Shown in pieces: positions 32,901 to 46,400 of a stretch of DNA of 64,000 nt. Every line of letters begins with the position of its first letter. Positions within the stretch are counted from its first letter, which is position 1. This stretch comes from Babylonia areolata. Taxonomy: Eukaryota > Mollusca > Gastropoda > Neogastropoda > Buccinidae. The notes under the pieces were generated by a model. That model had not been told where the DNA came from, searched no databases, and saw only the letters and a program-made list of their open reading frames with translations. The position numbers and the translations under genes are program-made. The stretch spans positions 3,444,736 through 3,508,735 of the forward strand of contig NC_134878.1 of assembly GCF_041734735.1 (NCBI RefSeq), read 5' to 3'.

Positions 32901-35900
32901 GCATGCATTCATGCACACACGCAGACATAACTGGGAGTAAAAAATCAAAGAAAATCATATATCACTTCAAAGGATAATGCAACTGCATGAAAATTTAAGA
33001 AGTCATTTTTTTCCGACTGAAATTTTACAACTCACCGTAAAAACTTGCTTTTCTTAAAGATGAATGAATAAACAGAGATCTTTAAAAACAAGAGACTTCA
33101 TAACAGAGTGTTTTTATGGAACAGTTTGACAGTAATCACTTAACACAGCTGCCCAGAACACCCAGCAAACCACACCATGGAACACGACATGTATCACAGT
33201 AACTGCTGAATACAGCTGCCCAGAACACCCAGGAAACCACACCATGGAACACGACATGTATCACAGTAACTGCTGAATACAGCTGCCCAGAACACCCAGG
33301 AAACCACACCATGGAACACGACATGTATCACAGTAACTGCTGAATACAGCTGCCCAGAACACCCAGGAAACCACACCATGGAACACGACATGTATCACAG
33401 TAACTGCTGAATACAGCTGCCCAGAACACCCAGGAAACCACACTATGGAACACAACATGTATCACAGTAACTGCTGAATACAGCTGCCCAGAACACCCAG
33501 GAAACCACACTATGTAACACAACACGTACAGTGGGAACAGATTCAAATTTCAGAACAGGAAAAACACTGCACCAGAGTATTTTTACCTATACCTGTTTGC
33601 TAAACGAAAAGAAAACAAACACAGAACAGGGTCTGGAGAGAGAAAAAAAACAGAAGAAATTCACCACAAATAACACAGAACTTGGAGAACATCCCTGTCC
33701 AGTCATTATCCGGTTCAAAACAAACTGAGGAAAAGCTGTGTCCATAAACAGAAACACACCCAACACACATTCCCGCACTACTTTTAATAGCAATATTAGG
33801 AAGATCTCTAGTTGAGCAAACAAACAAATAAACAGAAACCTTACATCAAGGATCAACTACAACCAACTACACAAAGATCTGCAACAATATACACCATCAA
33901 GCAAATCAGACAAGGACCACAGAAAAGTTCCATTTTGATCCATGTTTTGAACATTGTTGTGAACAGCTCAAGTCCCAATTACTGACTTTATCTTTCAGTC
34001 CTATTGTTTATTCTGATTGACATGAGTAATAACAGACAACTACACTGCGTACAATGTGAAGACGACAACGAAGGCTATCAACTGTCTACAGCTGGTACCC
34101 TCTATCAAATCTTTCCCACAGGCATAACCCTGCCCCCCTCCCTCTCTCTCTCTCTCAAAATCATTCCAATCCTTACCATTTCATGCATCTCTAATCATAC
34201 CATTTTTTGTTTTAATTCAACAAAACATAAAACAAATATAATAAGAAACGTGTGATTTTTTTTAAATTTTTAAATGACTATGTAGTAGATGATAAAATAA
34301 CTGCCCTCTGAACATTTCAATGAAAGACGTCTTCTGCTGAAAGAACACTTCACACCATTCAGAAATAAACCCAGGCAAAATGCACCTTTTTTTGTTTAGA
34401 CAATTACAAAAAGCATTTTTGTCACATGTTCCTCTCACCCCATATCGCTCTGAATGAGAATAGGAAACCAAAATCAACTTAAAGCAACAGCAGGACACAG
34501 ACATACAACAGCTCCCAATCAACAGTAACCAGCAGAAAACAGACATACAACAACTCTAAATCAACAGTAACCAGCAGGACACAGACATATAACAGCTCCC
34601 AATCAACAGTAACCAGCAGGACACAGACATACAACAGCTCCAAATCAACAGTAACCAGCAGAACACAGACATACAACAGCTCCCAATCAACAGTAACCAG
34701 CAGGACACAGACATACAACAGCTCCAAATCAACAGTAACCAGCAGGACACAGACATATAACAGCTCCCAATCAACAGTAACCAGCAGGACACAGACATAC
34801 AACAGCTCCAAATCAACAGTAACCAGCAGAACACAGACATACAACAGCTCTAAATCAACAGTAACCAGCAGAACACAGACATACAACAGCTCCAAATCAA
34901 CAGTAACCAGCAGAACACAGACATACAACAGCTCCAAATCAACAGTAACCAGCAGAACACAGACATATAACAGCTCTAAATCAACAGTAACCAGCAGGAC
35001 ACAGACATACAACAGCTCTAAATCAACAGTAACCAGCTAGAGGTTGCAGCCCAGTGAAAGGTGCACAGGATGGTACAGTGCACTACAAAGGACAAAAAGA
35101 GAACCAAGACACCAACCATACCTAGTGTATACAGTCTTCCGCAAACCATGCAGCTGGTTTCTTCTAGAAGTGGCAGGAACCAACATCATTCTGTTATAAA
35201 AACTGCTTTCAAAAAAAGAAAAGCTCTCACTGACAACAATAGATAATGAAAAAGAAGAAAAACTCTTGGTGCTGATCTAGAGCCGATCTTAAAATACTTT
35301 GTTTCATAATAAACACAACAAATCCTGTAAATGGTCACAATGGTCCCATGTATTGTGCTAGAGCTGTATTCTGGATTGCACAGTCAATTGTTAAATACTT
35401 CATGACCAGAGTATGTATTTACATGTAGGTCTCATGTATTGTGCTAGAGCTGTATTCCGTATTGCACAGCCAGTAGTTTAATATTTCATGACCAGAATGT
35501 GTACCTACATGATAGAATGTTTCATTCACTGTAGCCAAAGGCATAAAGGGAACGAAATATATTTGAAAAATGTACCACTGTCCAACCAGTAATATTCCAT
35601 TTGATTTCTTTACACATCCATGATAAAATTTCAGTCTTGAAAAATTAGCAATCATTTTCATTCAGAGATTTAAAAAAATTGCTTCCAGATCTGTTAAGTG
35701 TTTTAAAAAAAAAACAGAAGCAAAGTTGGTGTCAGCAAAAGCATTAAATGGCCAGAATTCAAGATGGGATTCAGCAGATTGGACAAAAAATACTTATCAT
35801 GATCATATCCTCAGAGATATCAAATGTTCTTTCCACCTTTCAAAGAAAACTGAACATATCTTTCACACATCATGAACTCAATGATACAACACAAAATTTA

Positions 35901-38900
35901 ACTCAAAAGTTCCATCAAAAGGGTTTTGCATAAACATCCGATACTGGCTTTTGCATAGTGAAGAACCAGTCTCATCATCTCATCACAAATCTCTTTTAAA
36001 ACAAAACCATCTTATTGGGCACTTTTTCAGACCCAAAAGATATACAAATGGACAGTTACAGGGAACCTCAAACCAGTTACATTTCAACTGACAAGATTCT
36101 GTAGCAAATCTTTTCTTTTCTTTTTCTTTTTTTTTGATTCCCATCATCCCATCTGTGAAATTCCCACTACCTTTTTTTTTTTTTACACATGCAGTCAAAT
36201 CCAGTAATCGTCCAGTGATCGTCCCAACCAACTAACTGCAGGCTAGGCCACATTAGAGGACCTTCTCTTACATACCCCACCCAGTGAAATAGTCACCCAG
36301 TCAGTACCCCACCCAGTCAGTTCCCCACCCAGTCACATAGTCAGTACCCCATCCAGTCACATAGTCAGTACCCCACCCAGTCACATAGTCACCCAGTCCC
36401 ACACTCAGCCAGTCCCAGTTCCCCAGTCCTATAGTCCCCCAGTCCTATAGTCCCCCAGTCCCTCAGTCCTATAGTCCCCCAGTCCCATAGTCACCCAGTC
36501 CTGCAGTCCCCCAGTCCTATAGTCACCCAGTCCTGCAGTCCCCCAGTCCTATAGTCCCCCAGTCCCACAGTCCCCAAGTCCCTTAGTCCCCCAGTCCTAT
36601 AGTCACCCAGTCCCACTGTCACCCAGTCCCACAGTCCCACTGTCACCCAGTCCCACAGTCACCCAGTCCAACTGTCACCCAGTCCCACAGTCACCCAGTC
36701 CCATAGTCCCCCAGTCCCACTGTCACCCAGTCCCAGTCACCCAGTCCCACAGTCACCCAGTCCCACCTGTCACCCAGTCCCTCAGTCCTATAGTCCCCCA
36801 GTCCTATAGTCACCCAGTCCCACAGTCACCCAGTCCCTTAGTCCCCCAATCCTATAGTCCCCCAGTCCCTTAGCCCCCCAATCCTATAGTCCCCAGTCCC
36901 TTAGTCCCCCAATCCTATAGTCACCCAGTCCCTTAGTCCCCCAATCCTATAGTCCCCCAGTCCCTTAGTCCCCCAATCCTATAGTCACCCAGTCCCACAG
37001 TCCCACAGTCACCCAGTCCCACTGTCACCCAGTCCCTTAGTCCCCCAGTCCCACAGTCCCTTAGTCACCCAGTCCCATAGTCACCCAGTCCCATAGTCAC
37101 CCAGACACTACCCACCTCTTGGCCCCCAGAGAGGAGGGGGAGGAGGAGAGGGAGAGGCGGGTGTGGTGGCGCTTGGCACTGCCGTTGGCGTGGTGATTGG
37201 TCAGGTAGGAGGGGGTAGTGGTGGAGGAGGAGGAGGAGGAAACCTTGCACGACTTGAGAGGGGAACCGGCGCTCTGACCGGCACTCTTGGCGCCCAGAGA
37301 GCGCATGGGCTGCGTGGTGGAGCGTTTGTGGGCCTTCACATCATCTGAGCTGCTGGGGATGTGGGGGAAAGCAACACGTGGCCAGTCAGCTGGAAAGTTG
37401 GGGGGTGGGGGTGGGGGGGGGGGGGGAGGGAGGGGAGTCCGTGCATGCACACTCAGCACAATAAGTCCATCAAACCAAGTTGATTACTGTCCATCCCACC
37501 ACAAAGGGCCATTTCCACTCCGCAAAACAGGACATAAAGATATCCATTTCCACTCCGCAAAACAGGACATAAAGATATCCATTTCCACTCCGCAAAACAG
37601 GACATACAGATATCCATTTCCACTCCGGAAAACAGGACATACAGATATCCATTTCCACTCTGGAAAACAGGACATACAGATACACACAAGGGCCATTTCC
37701 ACTCAGGAAAACAGGACACACAGATATCCATTTCCACTCCAGAAAACAGGACACACAGATATCCATTTCCACTCCACAAAACAGGACACACAGATACACA
37801 CAAGGGCCATTTCCACGCCGCAAAACAGGACACACAGATGTCCATTTCCACTCCGCAAAACAGGACACACACAGATACACACAAGGGCCATTTCCACTCA
37901 GGAAAACAGGACACACAATGGTCCCAATGCAGGGAAGAAAATCTGTCTCATCTATTCATGTCACTACACAGATTAATAATAAGATGCACAAAAATGCAGG
38001 ATTTCATGTCCCATCTATTCACGCCATTCCACAGATTAAAAGTAAGATGCACAAGAATGCAGGATTTTGTGTAAGAAAATAAAGATTTAATGTAAGAAAG
38101 TATGCACAAAGAAATGCCAACCAGATGCAATGATGTTATTTTTCAAAGTTTGTGACAGGGTAAGACATTATTACTATTCACTGATACTTGATGTGTGTAC
38201 TTTCACATAAATTTTTTTCTCATGTAGTGCAAACTTCATCAACTTTCATGGGGTTATTCTCCTTTCTTCTTTTATTTTTCTTCTTCTGAAATCACATCAG
38301 ATCAGTTTGGATATGACCAGACACTAGATTGAGTCATTAAATTTAGGAGTAGGCTGGGACAATACAGTCAAAGGAGAAAGTTACAACACTGTCAACATTT
38401 CTTTAAATGAGCCACATCACCAAAATATGTTTGTGTGAGACTTGAGCCAGAAGAATGGCTTTTATCTGTTCAAATTCAAAAATAAGTTTGCAGAAAGACT
38501 GACACAGACTGCAAGTTTGCCTTGACAATTACACACAGATCCAAACACACACCAGAATATTTTTTTCCAGACAAAAAATAAAGTTTTTTTCAACATCTAC
38601 TGAATCACACATGTTTACAAGCTTGTCACTGCGTACTGCATTTATCTCCCTTTTACTTGACACAACTACAAAACATTTCAGTAATCAAAACAAGATATCT
38701 CTTATGCTAAAGGAATCTCTAAATGTCTTCATGCAGAAGTAAGCAATCACTCATGCTAGTCAGCATACATAGCAATTCTTAACAGATTCAAAATAGAACT
38801 GAGGGACAGAGACAGGGGTGTGGGGGTGTGGCTGGGATGGGGAGGGGTATGGGGTGGGGAGGGGTGTGGGGGTACTTCGTGAGACTGACAGGGGTGAGGG

Positions 38901-40404
38901 TGGTGGCTGGAGTGGGGAGGGGTGTGGGGGTGGGGAGGGGTGTGGTGGTGGTGGCTGGGGTAGGGAGGGATGTGGGTGTGGGGATGGGTGTGGGGGTGCT
39001 TTGAGACTGGTAGGAGTGGGGAGGGGTGTGGGGGTGCTTTGTGAGGGGTGTGGGGGTGCTTTGTGAGACTGGCTGGAGTGGGGAGGGGTGTGGGGGTGCT
39101 TTGTGAGGGGTGTGGGGGTGCTTTGTGAGACTGGCTGGAGTGGGGAGGGGTGTGGGGGTGCTTTGTGAGACTGGTAGGAGTGGGGAGGGGTGTGGGGGTG
39201 CTTTGTGAGACTGGTAGGAGTGGGGAGGGGTGTGGGGGTGCTCTGTGAGGGGTGTGGGGGTGCTTTGTGAGACTGGTAGGAGTGGGGAGGGGTGTGGTGG
39301 CTGGGGTAGGGAGGGGGGTGGGGTGGGGAGGGGTGTGGGGGTGCTTTGTGAGACTGGTAGGAGTGGGGAGGGGTGTGGGGATGCTTTGTGAGACTGGTAG
39401 GAGTGGGGAGGGGTGTGGGGGTGCTTTGTGAGACTGGTAGGAGTGGGGAGGGGTGTGGGGGTGCTTTGTGAGACTGATGTGGGGTTGCGCAGTAAATCAA
39501 GGAGGAAAACGTCAGTGAAAAAACTGGAACTCACTCTGGATCAACAGCATGGAATCGAAATAAAAAAAAAATTTAAAATAAAAGAGAGAAGAGATACTCA
39601 CGCTCCTACTAGTCCTGAGGCTGACCGAGTGTGTTTCCTCATCAATTTGAGCTGGTTCAGCTTGTCGCCCTGCGTCTCCTCATACTGCCCCTGACCTTGA
39701 CCCTGGCTCCGCACACATGGAGGGTTGTACACCTGTACAGTAAAGGTGCTCATGTACTGCAAGGCCACAAGATGGTACATCTAAACAGTAAAGGTACTCA
39801 TGTACTGCAAGGCCACAGGATGGTACATCTGAACAGTAATGTGCTGGTGTACTGCAAAGCCACAGGATGGTACATCTTAACAGTAAAGGTGCTCGTGTAC
39901 TGCAAAGCCACAGGATGGTACATCTGAACAGTAAAGGTGCTCATGTTATGCAAGGCCACAAGATCGTACATCTGAACATTAAAGGTGCTCATGTACTCCA
40001 AGAGCAATTTGTTCATAATTTTGTCTGTGTACTGCTTGTTAAGCACACTAACATTCAAGACCGAATCAACTTTATTTCACTGTGTATTTTCTCTTAATGT
40101 AAGCCTTATTGTAGACATGTTTTATCTTAAAGCGCAACTTACAAACACCAAACACATATGCACACAGACTCATACACACACAATCACAAAGACAAGCACA
40201 GATATATATATACAACTTATAAAGATTACCCTCACCCACTTACCCATCCAACACACTCCTCAATACTTACCTCTTCTCTTTCACAAACCCCCCCCGCCCT
40301 CACCCCACACACCTCTTACCATCCCACCCACCCACCACCCATTGCTACTCCCCGAACAAGTAAACACACACAAAAGGATTCATGACAAATAAAATTATTC
40401 TTTG

Positions 40405-40436
<32 letters not shown>

Positions 40437-43400
40437 GCAATACGTACCCACATGGACACCTACAGACACATCATTCAGAAACATAGCACCACACTGTTTT
40501 TTTCAATTCACAAGTACAACAATAACGTGATTTCAAATTTCTTCATACAAATTAAGCCTGTTTAACAAAAAAATATTAGAAATAAAAATAAGACATGAGT
40601 AAAAAAAAAAAAAAGAAAAAAAAAGAAAGACAAAGTGATCCATAGAGAACAGAGATACAGACCGACGGAAAGTGATCCATAGAGACAGACAGAGATATAG
40701 ACAGACAGAAAGAGACACAGAGAGAGCAGATATACACAGACAGAAAGTGATACAGAGAGAGAGATATATAGACAGACAGAGACACAGAGAAAGCAGAAAT
40801 ATTGACAGAAAGTGATACAGAGAGAGACAGAGATCTAGACAGACAGAAAGTGATACAGAGAGAGACAGATCTAGACAGACAAAGTGATACAGAGAGAGAG
40901 AGACAGAGATACAGACAGACAGAAAGTGATACAGAGAGCCAGAGATATAGACAGAAAGTGATACAGAGCGAGAGACAGAGATATAGACAAACAGAGTCAT
41001 ACACGGAGAGCAGAGATGTAGACAGACAGAAAGTCATACACAGAGAGAGCAGAGATATAGACAGGCAGAAAGTGATAGAGAGACAGATATAGACAAAGTA
41101 ATCCATAGAGAGAGACAAAGATATAGACAGACAGAAAGTGATACACAAAGAGCAGAGGTACAGACAGACAGAAATGATACAGAGAGAGACAGAGATATAG
41201 ACAGAAAGTCATACACGGAGAGCAGAGATGTAGACAGACAGAAAGAGACAGACAGAGACAATGAAGGGCAGACCGAAAAAAAGCCACTGACAATGTCGTA
41301 GTTGTTGAAGCGGTTGTCATTCTCCAGAGCGTCATGGATACGCATGTCGTCCACCCCTGTCAGCAGGTGGGACACACTGTGCTGTCGCTGACGGTGATAC
41401 CGCTCCCTCTCCACGCCCACCTCCCTGTGCCGCAGGCGTTGTGAGTCGCCCTGAGACCACAGCCACAGCTGTCGCCTGTAGACATACACAGCATGATGCT
41501 TCACAGCTGTCGCCTGTAGACATACACAGCATATTGCTTCACAGCTGTAGCCTGTAGACATACACAGCATGATGCTTCACAGCTGTCGCCTGTAGACATA
41601 CACAGCATATTGCTTCACAGCTGTCACCTGTAGACATACACAGCATGCTTCACAGCTGTAGCCTGTAGACATACACAGCATGCTGCTTCACAGCTGTAGC
41701 CTGTAGACATACACAGCATGTTGCTTCACAGCTGTAGCCTGCAGACATACACAGCATGCTTCACAGCTGTCAACACACCGTACACAGCATGTTGCTTCAC
41801 AGCTGTGGCCTGCAGACATACACAGCATGCTTCACAGCTGTAGCCTGCAGACATACACAGCATGTTGCTTCACATCTGTCAACACACCATACACAACATG
41901 TTGCTTCACATCTGTCAACACACCATACACAGCATGTTGTTTCACAGCTGTAGCCTTAGACGTACACAGCATGTTGCTTCACAGCTGTCACCTGTAGACA
42001 TACACAGCATGTTGCTTCACAGCTGTAGCCTGTAGACATACACAGCATGCTTCACAGCTTAGCCTGTCAACATGCACAGCGTGTTGCTTCACAGCTGTCA
42101 ACACACCATACACAGCATGCTGCTTCAGAGATGTAGCCTGTCGACATACACAGCATGTTGCTTCACAGCTGTCGCCTGTAGACATACACAGCATGTTGCT
42201 TCACAGCTGTAGCCTGTAGACATACACAGCATGCTTCACAGCTGTAGCCTGTCAACATACACAGCATGTTGCTTCAAAGCTGTAGCCTGTAGACATACAC
42301 AGCATGTTGCTTCACAGCTGTAGCCTGTAGACATACACAGCATGTTGCTTCACAGCTGTAGCCTGCAGACATACACAGCATGCTTCACATCTGTAGCATG
42401 TAGACATACACAGCATGCTTCACAGCTGTAGCCTGTCGACATACACAGCATGATGCTTCACAGCTGTAGCCTGTCGACATACACAGCATGATGCTTCACA
42501 GCTGTAGCCTGCAGACATACACAACATGCTTCACACCTGTAGCCTGCAGACATACACAACATGCTTCACAGCTGTAGCCTGCAGACATACACAACATGCT
42601 TCACAGCTGTAGCCTGCAGACATACACAGCATGTTGCTTCACAGCTGTAGCCTGCAGACATACACAGCATGCTTCACAGCTGTAGCATGTAGACGTACAC
42701 AGCATGCTTCACAGCTGTAGCCCGCAGACATACACAGCATGCTGCTTCACATCTGTCAACACACCATACACAGCATGATGTGTCACATCTGTCAACACAC
42801 CATACACAGCATGCTTCACATCTTTAGCCTACACATTATACACAGCGTTTTTAAAGGTTCACAAAGCACATGTTACATCTGTATTTCAATTAATAACCTT
42901 CCACAGTTCCAGAATACTGTACAAAAAGTAGTATAAAATGAATTAGTCACCTTTCAAAAATACATACTTTAACAAATCTTTGCGCTGTAAAAAGCATAGG
43001 TCACAGCACAAACTAAAATTCAAGAATCAACTATTAACACAGTCAAATAAAACTGGCAGTGCAATATTGGACTCTAAGCTTAAAAAGTAAAAGCACCATG
43101 TAAAATAAATCAAATGAAAAAGAAAACAGAAAAAAAAAAACCAATAAAGCTACATACACACAGTCACACATGTGCTAATACATTATACAGCTATTTCACA
43201 AGTTATTACAACGAAACAGAACATGCAGTTAGTATACGCACAGGAAACCAAATTTATTCAAGAAATGAGAAACTTTAGGGTTAATCTGTCATGTCATATA
43301 ACTTAATTTGAACATGCTTGTAATATATCTAGGCAAATAATTACTCACTAGTTACTATGATCCAAATGTCACGGTCAAACTCAACAAAAATTTCCTCAGT

Positions 43401-46400
43401 AAAAAGGAGTTTTAGTCAAAGGGTTAAACAACACATAGGGGGTTAAGTGCGAACAAAATCAGCTCAGCTGACTTGCGCAGAAGGCTGTGAGCCGTGACTG
43501 GTCAGAGCTACCATGTGGCAGCAGAGTTAAAATCTCATGTTTTGTGAGAAGAGAGGCAGTCCACAGCCAGTTCTGCACGGCACGTGCCAGAGGGGTCAGC
43601 CATGTGCTGCTTACTCTTCTGCGTTCACTCATATGCACACGAGTGGGCTTTTACGTGTATGACCGTTTTTACCCCGCCATGTAGGCAACCTTACTCTGTT
43701 TTCGGGGGTGTGCATGCTGGGTATGTTCTTGTTTCCATAACCCACCAAACGCTGACATGGATTACAGGATCTTTAACGTGCGTATTTGATCTTCTGCTTG
43801 CATATACACACGAAGGGGGTTCAGGCACTAGCAGGTCTGCACATATGTTGACCTGGGAGATCGTAAAAATCTCCACCCTTTACCCACCAGGTGCCGTCAC
43901 CGTGATTCGAACCCGGAAACCCTCAGATTGACAGTCCAACGCTTTAACCACTCGGCTATTGCGCCCGTCTGGCCATGTGCTGAACTCAGGGGTGTTCAAC
44001 GCCACAGTGACGGACTGGTCTGGTCTGGGGGACTGTGTGCTGTAGGCCAGTACAGCATGACCATTGAAACCTGCTGAGGTATGTGATATTGATAGGGTTT
44101 TTCTTTTTTTTTTTTTTCATTCTGTTATGGCAAGGAAAGGCATCCCCGAGCTATCCATGTAGCTAAAAATTAATGGCACAGATGTCATGCTCATGTGTGT
44201 TATGTGAATTTTGTGCTGTGTCAATTTTGCTGATTATACTAGCATGTAGTAACAAGGTCATACCTTTTCTTTAATGTAAAGTAAATAGTTCATCAATATT
44301 CTGATGAGTTAAATAATATTTTGATGAGTTAAATAAGTAAGCATGTATTGAGATGAGAAAAGAAACGAAGAATAGATAAATATGGTCTTATCTGCGCAAA
44401 AGTCATACTTATTTTCATGTGTTATGTTTGCCACTTTTGCTCAGTGGAGCAGAGCTCTTGTGTGTGCATGCGCAAATCTTTTGGACCATGGTTCTAAATT
44501 TAAATATATTTCATGCATTTATATATTAAATTTCTTAGAAAAATAAATTGATAATTTGTTTATTATTAAGTTTCTTAAAAAAAAAGAAAAAAAAATGAAC
44601 ATGTTACCCTCCAAATGGGCTAATGGCTCACTGTCTGAGGGGGTGCACATGGACATGCAAAGGCAGGCGAGGCTTATGCCAGACGCTAATGCCTGTCAAA
44701 GTTTTTTGTGCAGGTTTCTGGGGTATTCTGCTCTCCCTTCTTTTTTTGGAGAGGTCGGCGTGGTGGATGTATTTGGAATGTTCAATGCCTTGTGAAGGAC
44801 AGACCCCAGGACATGGGGCATGCTGCCTTGTTGTGGTGGACAGACCCCAGGACATGGGTCGTGCTGCCTTGTTGTGGACAGACCCCAGGACATGGGTCGT
44901 GCTGCCTTGCGGAGGACAGACCCCAGGATATGGGTCGTGCTGCCTTGTTGTGGACAGAGCCCAGGACATGGGTTGTGCTGCCTTGTGGAGGACAGACCCC
45001 AGGACATGGGTCGTGCTGCCTTGTTGTAGAGGACAGACCCCAGGACATAGGTCGTGCTACCTTGTGGAGGACAGACCCCAGGACATGGGTCGTGCTGCCT
45101 TGTGGAGGACAGACCCCAGGACATGGGTCGTGCTGCCTTGTTGTAGAGGACAGACCCCAGGACATGGGACGTGCTGCCTTGTGGAGGACAGAACCCAGGA
45201 CATGGGTCGTGCTGCCTTGTTGTGGACAGAGCCCAGGACACGGGTCGTGCTGCCTTGTGGAGGACAGACCCCAGCACATGGGTGGTGCTGCCTTGTGGAG
45301 AATAGACCCCAGAACATGGGTCGTGCTGCCTTGTGGAGAATAGACCCCAGGACATGGGTCGTGCTGCCTTGTTGTGGACAGAGCCCAGGACATGGGTGGT
45401 GCTGCCTTGTGGAGGACAGACCCCAGGACATGGGTCGTGCTGCCTTGTGGTGGACAGACCCCAGAACATGGGTCGTGCTGAGCGAGAAGCCCTCTGTGAG
45501 GCAGCCACAACAGTCTCACAGAACTCCACAAGAACAACAGGGCAGGTGGTGGTGTTCTCAGACGCTCTCTCTGTGCTCCAAGCCCTCAAGAACTCCCGCT
45601 GCAAAGAACAGAACCATCTCACTTCAGCCCTTGTTGCCCTGAGTGCCAGAGTGGAGAAAGTGGTGATACAATGGGTACCAGCACACTGTGGCATCAGAGG
45701 CAACGAAAAAGCAGACATTCTGGCAAAAGACGAAGCACAGAAGGAGCAGGCCAATAAACTGGTGTCATACGATGAAATCAAGACAATCATCAAGGCACAC
45801 AGCAAGGAATCAAGTGGCACCTCCAGCACCCCAAATATAACCCAGAAGACATTTGCTGGAATGACGGGAACAGGTGAAGATCTTCCGCCTAAGGACTGGA
45901 CACAACCGCCTGCTCCGCTCAAAATTTGGCATTGGACAGAGTGGAGAGTGCCCTTGTGGTGAGGGACCAATGACAACCGACCACATCCTTCAAGACTGTA
46001 GGATGCATGCAGCATCCAAGAGGAAGTACTGGCCAACACCAACAGCAGTGGAAGCCAAACTGTACGGCACCCTGGAGGAGCTGCGACGGACGGCAGCCTT
46101 CATGGAGGACACTGAGCTGCTCATCTAATGGGAGGCAAACGAGGAAGAAGAAGAATCTAAGTTTTATTTTGTCCCTCCCAGTGGTGAAAAAGCTTAGAGC
46201 CAGCCAGTGCCAAGTGGTAAGTGGGATGGTGACTTTGAACAGAACACTCTGTGCTTGCACAGACAGCATTATAGAATAACATCTATTACCACTGCCACTG
46301 CTTTGTTTCAAATAATTATTTTGTGTATATAAAGTATAATACTGAACGTTTGGACTTAAGCGTGTTGGTGTGTTGACAAAGATCATTTATGTTTGTGTTT

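Noticed and set aside
34479-35012. - strand frame of repeated [13 protein letters not shown], membrane-protein-like
   Set aside because: Translation of the 42-bp array (a multiple of three), hence the regular peptide. No non-repeat part supports a gene.
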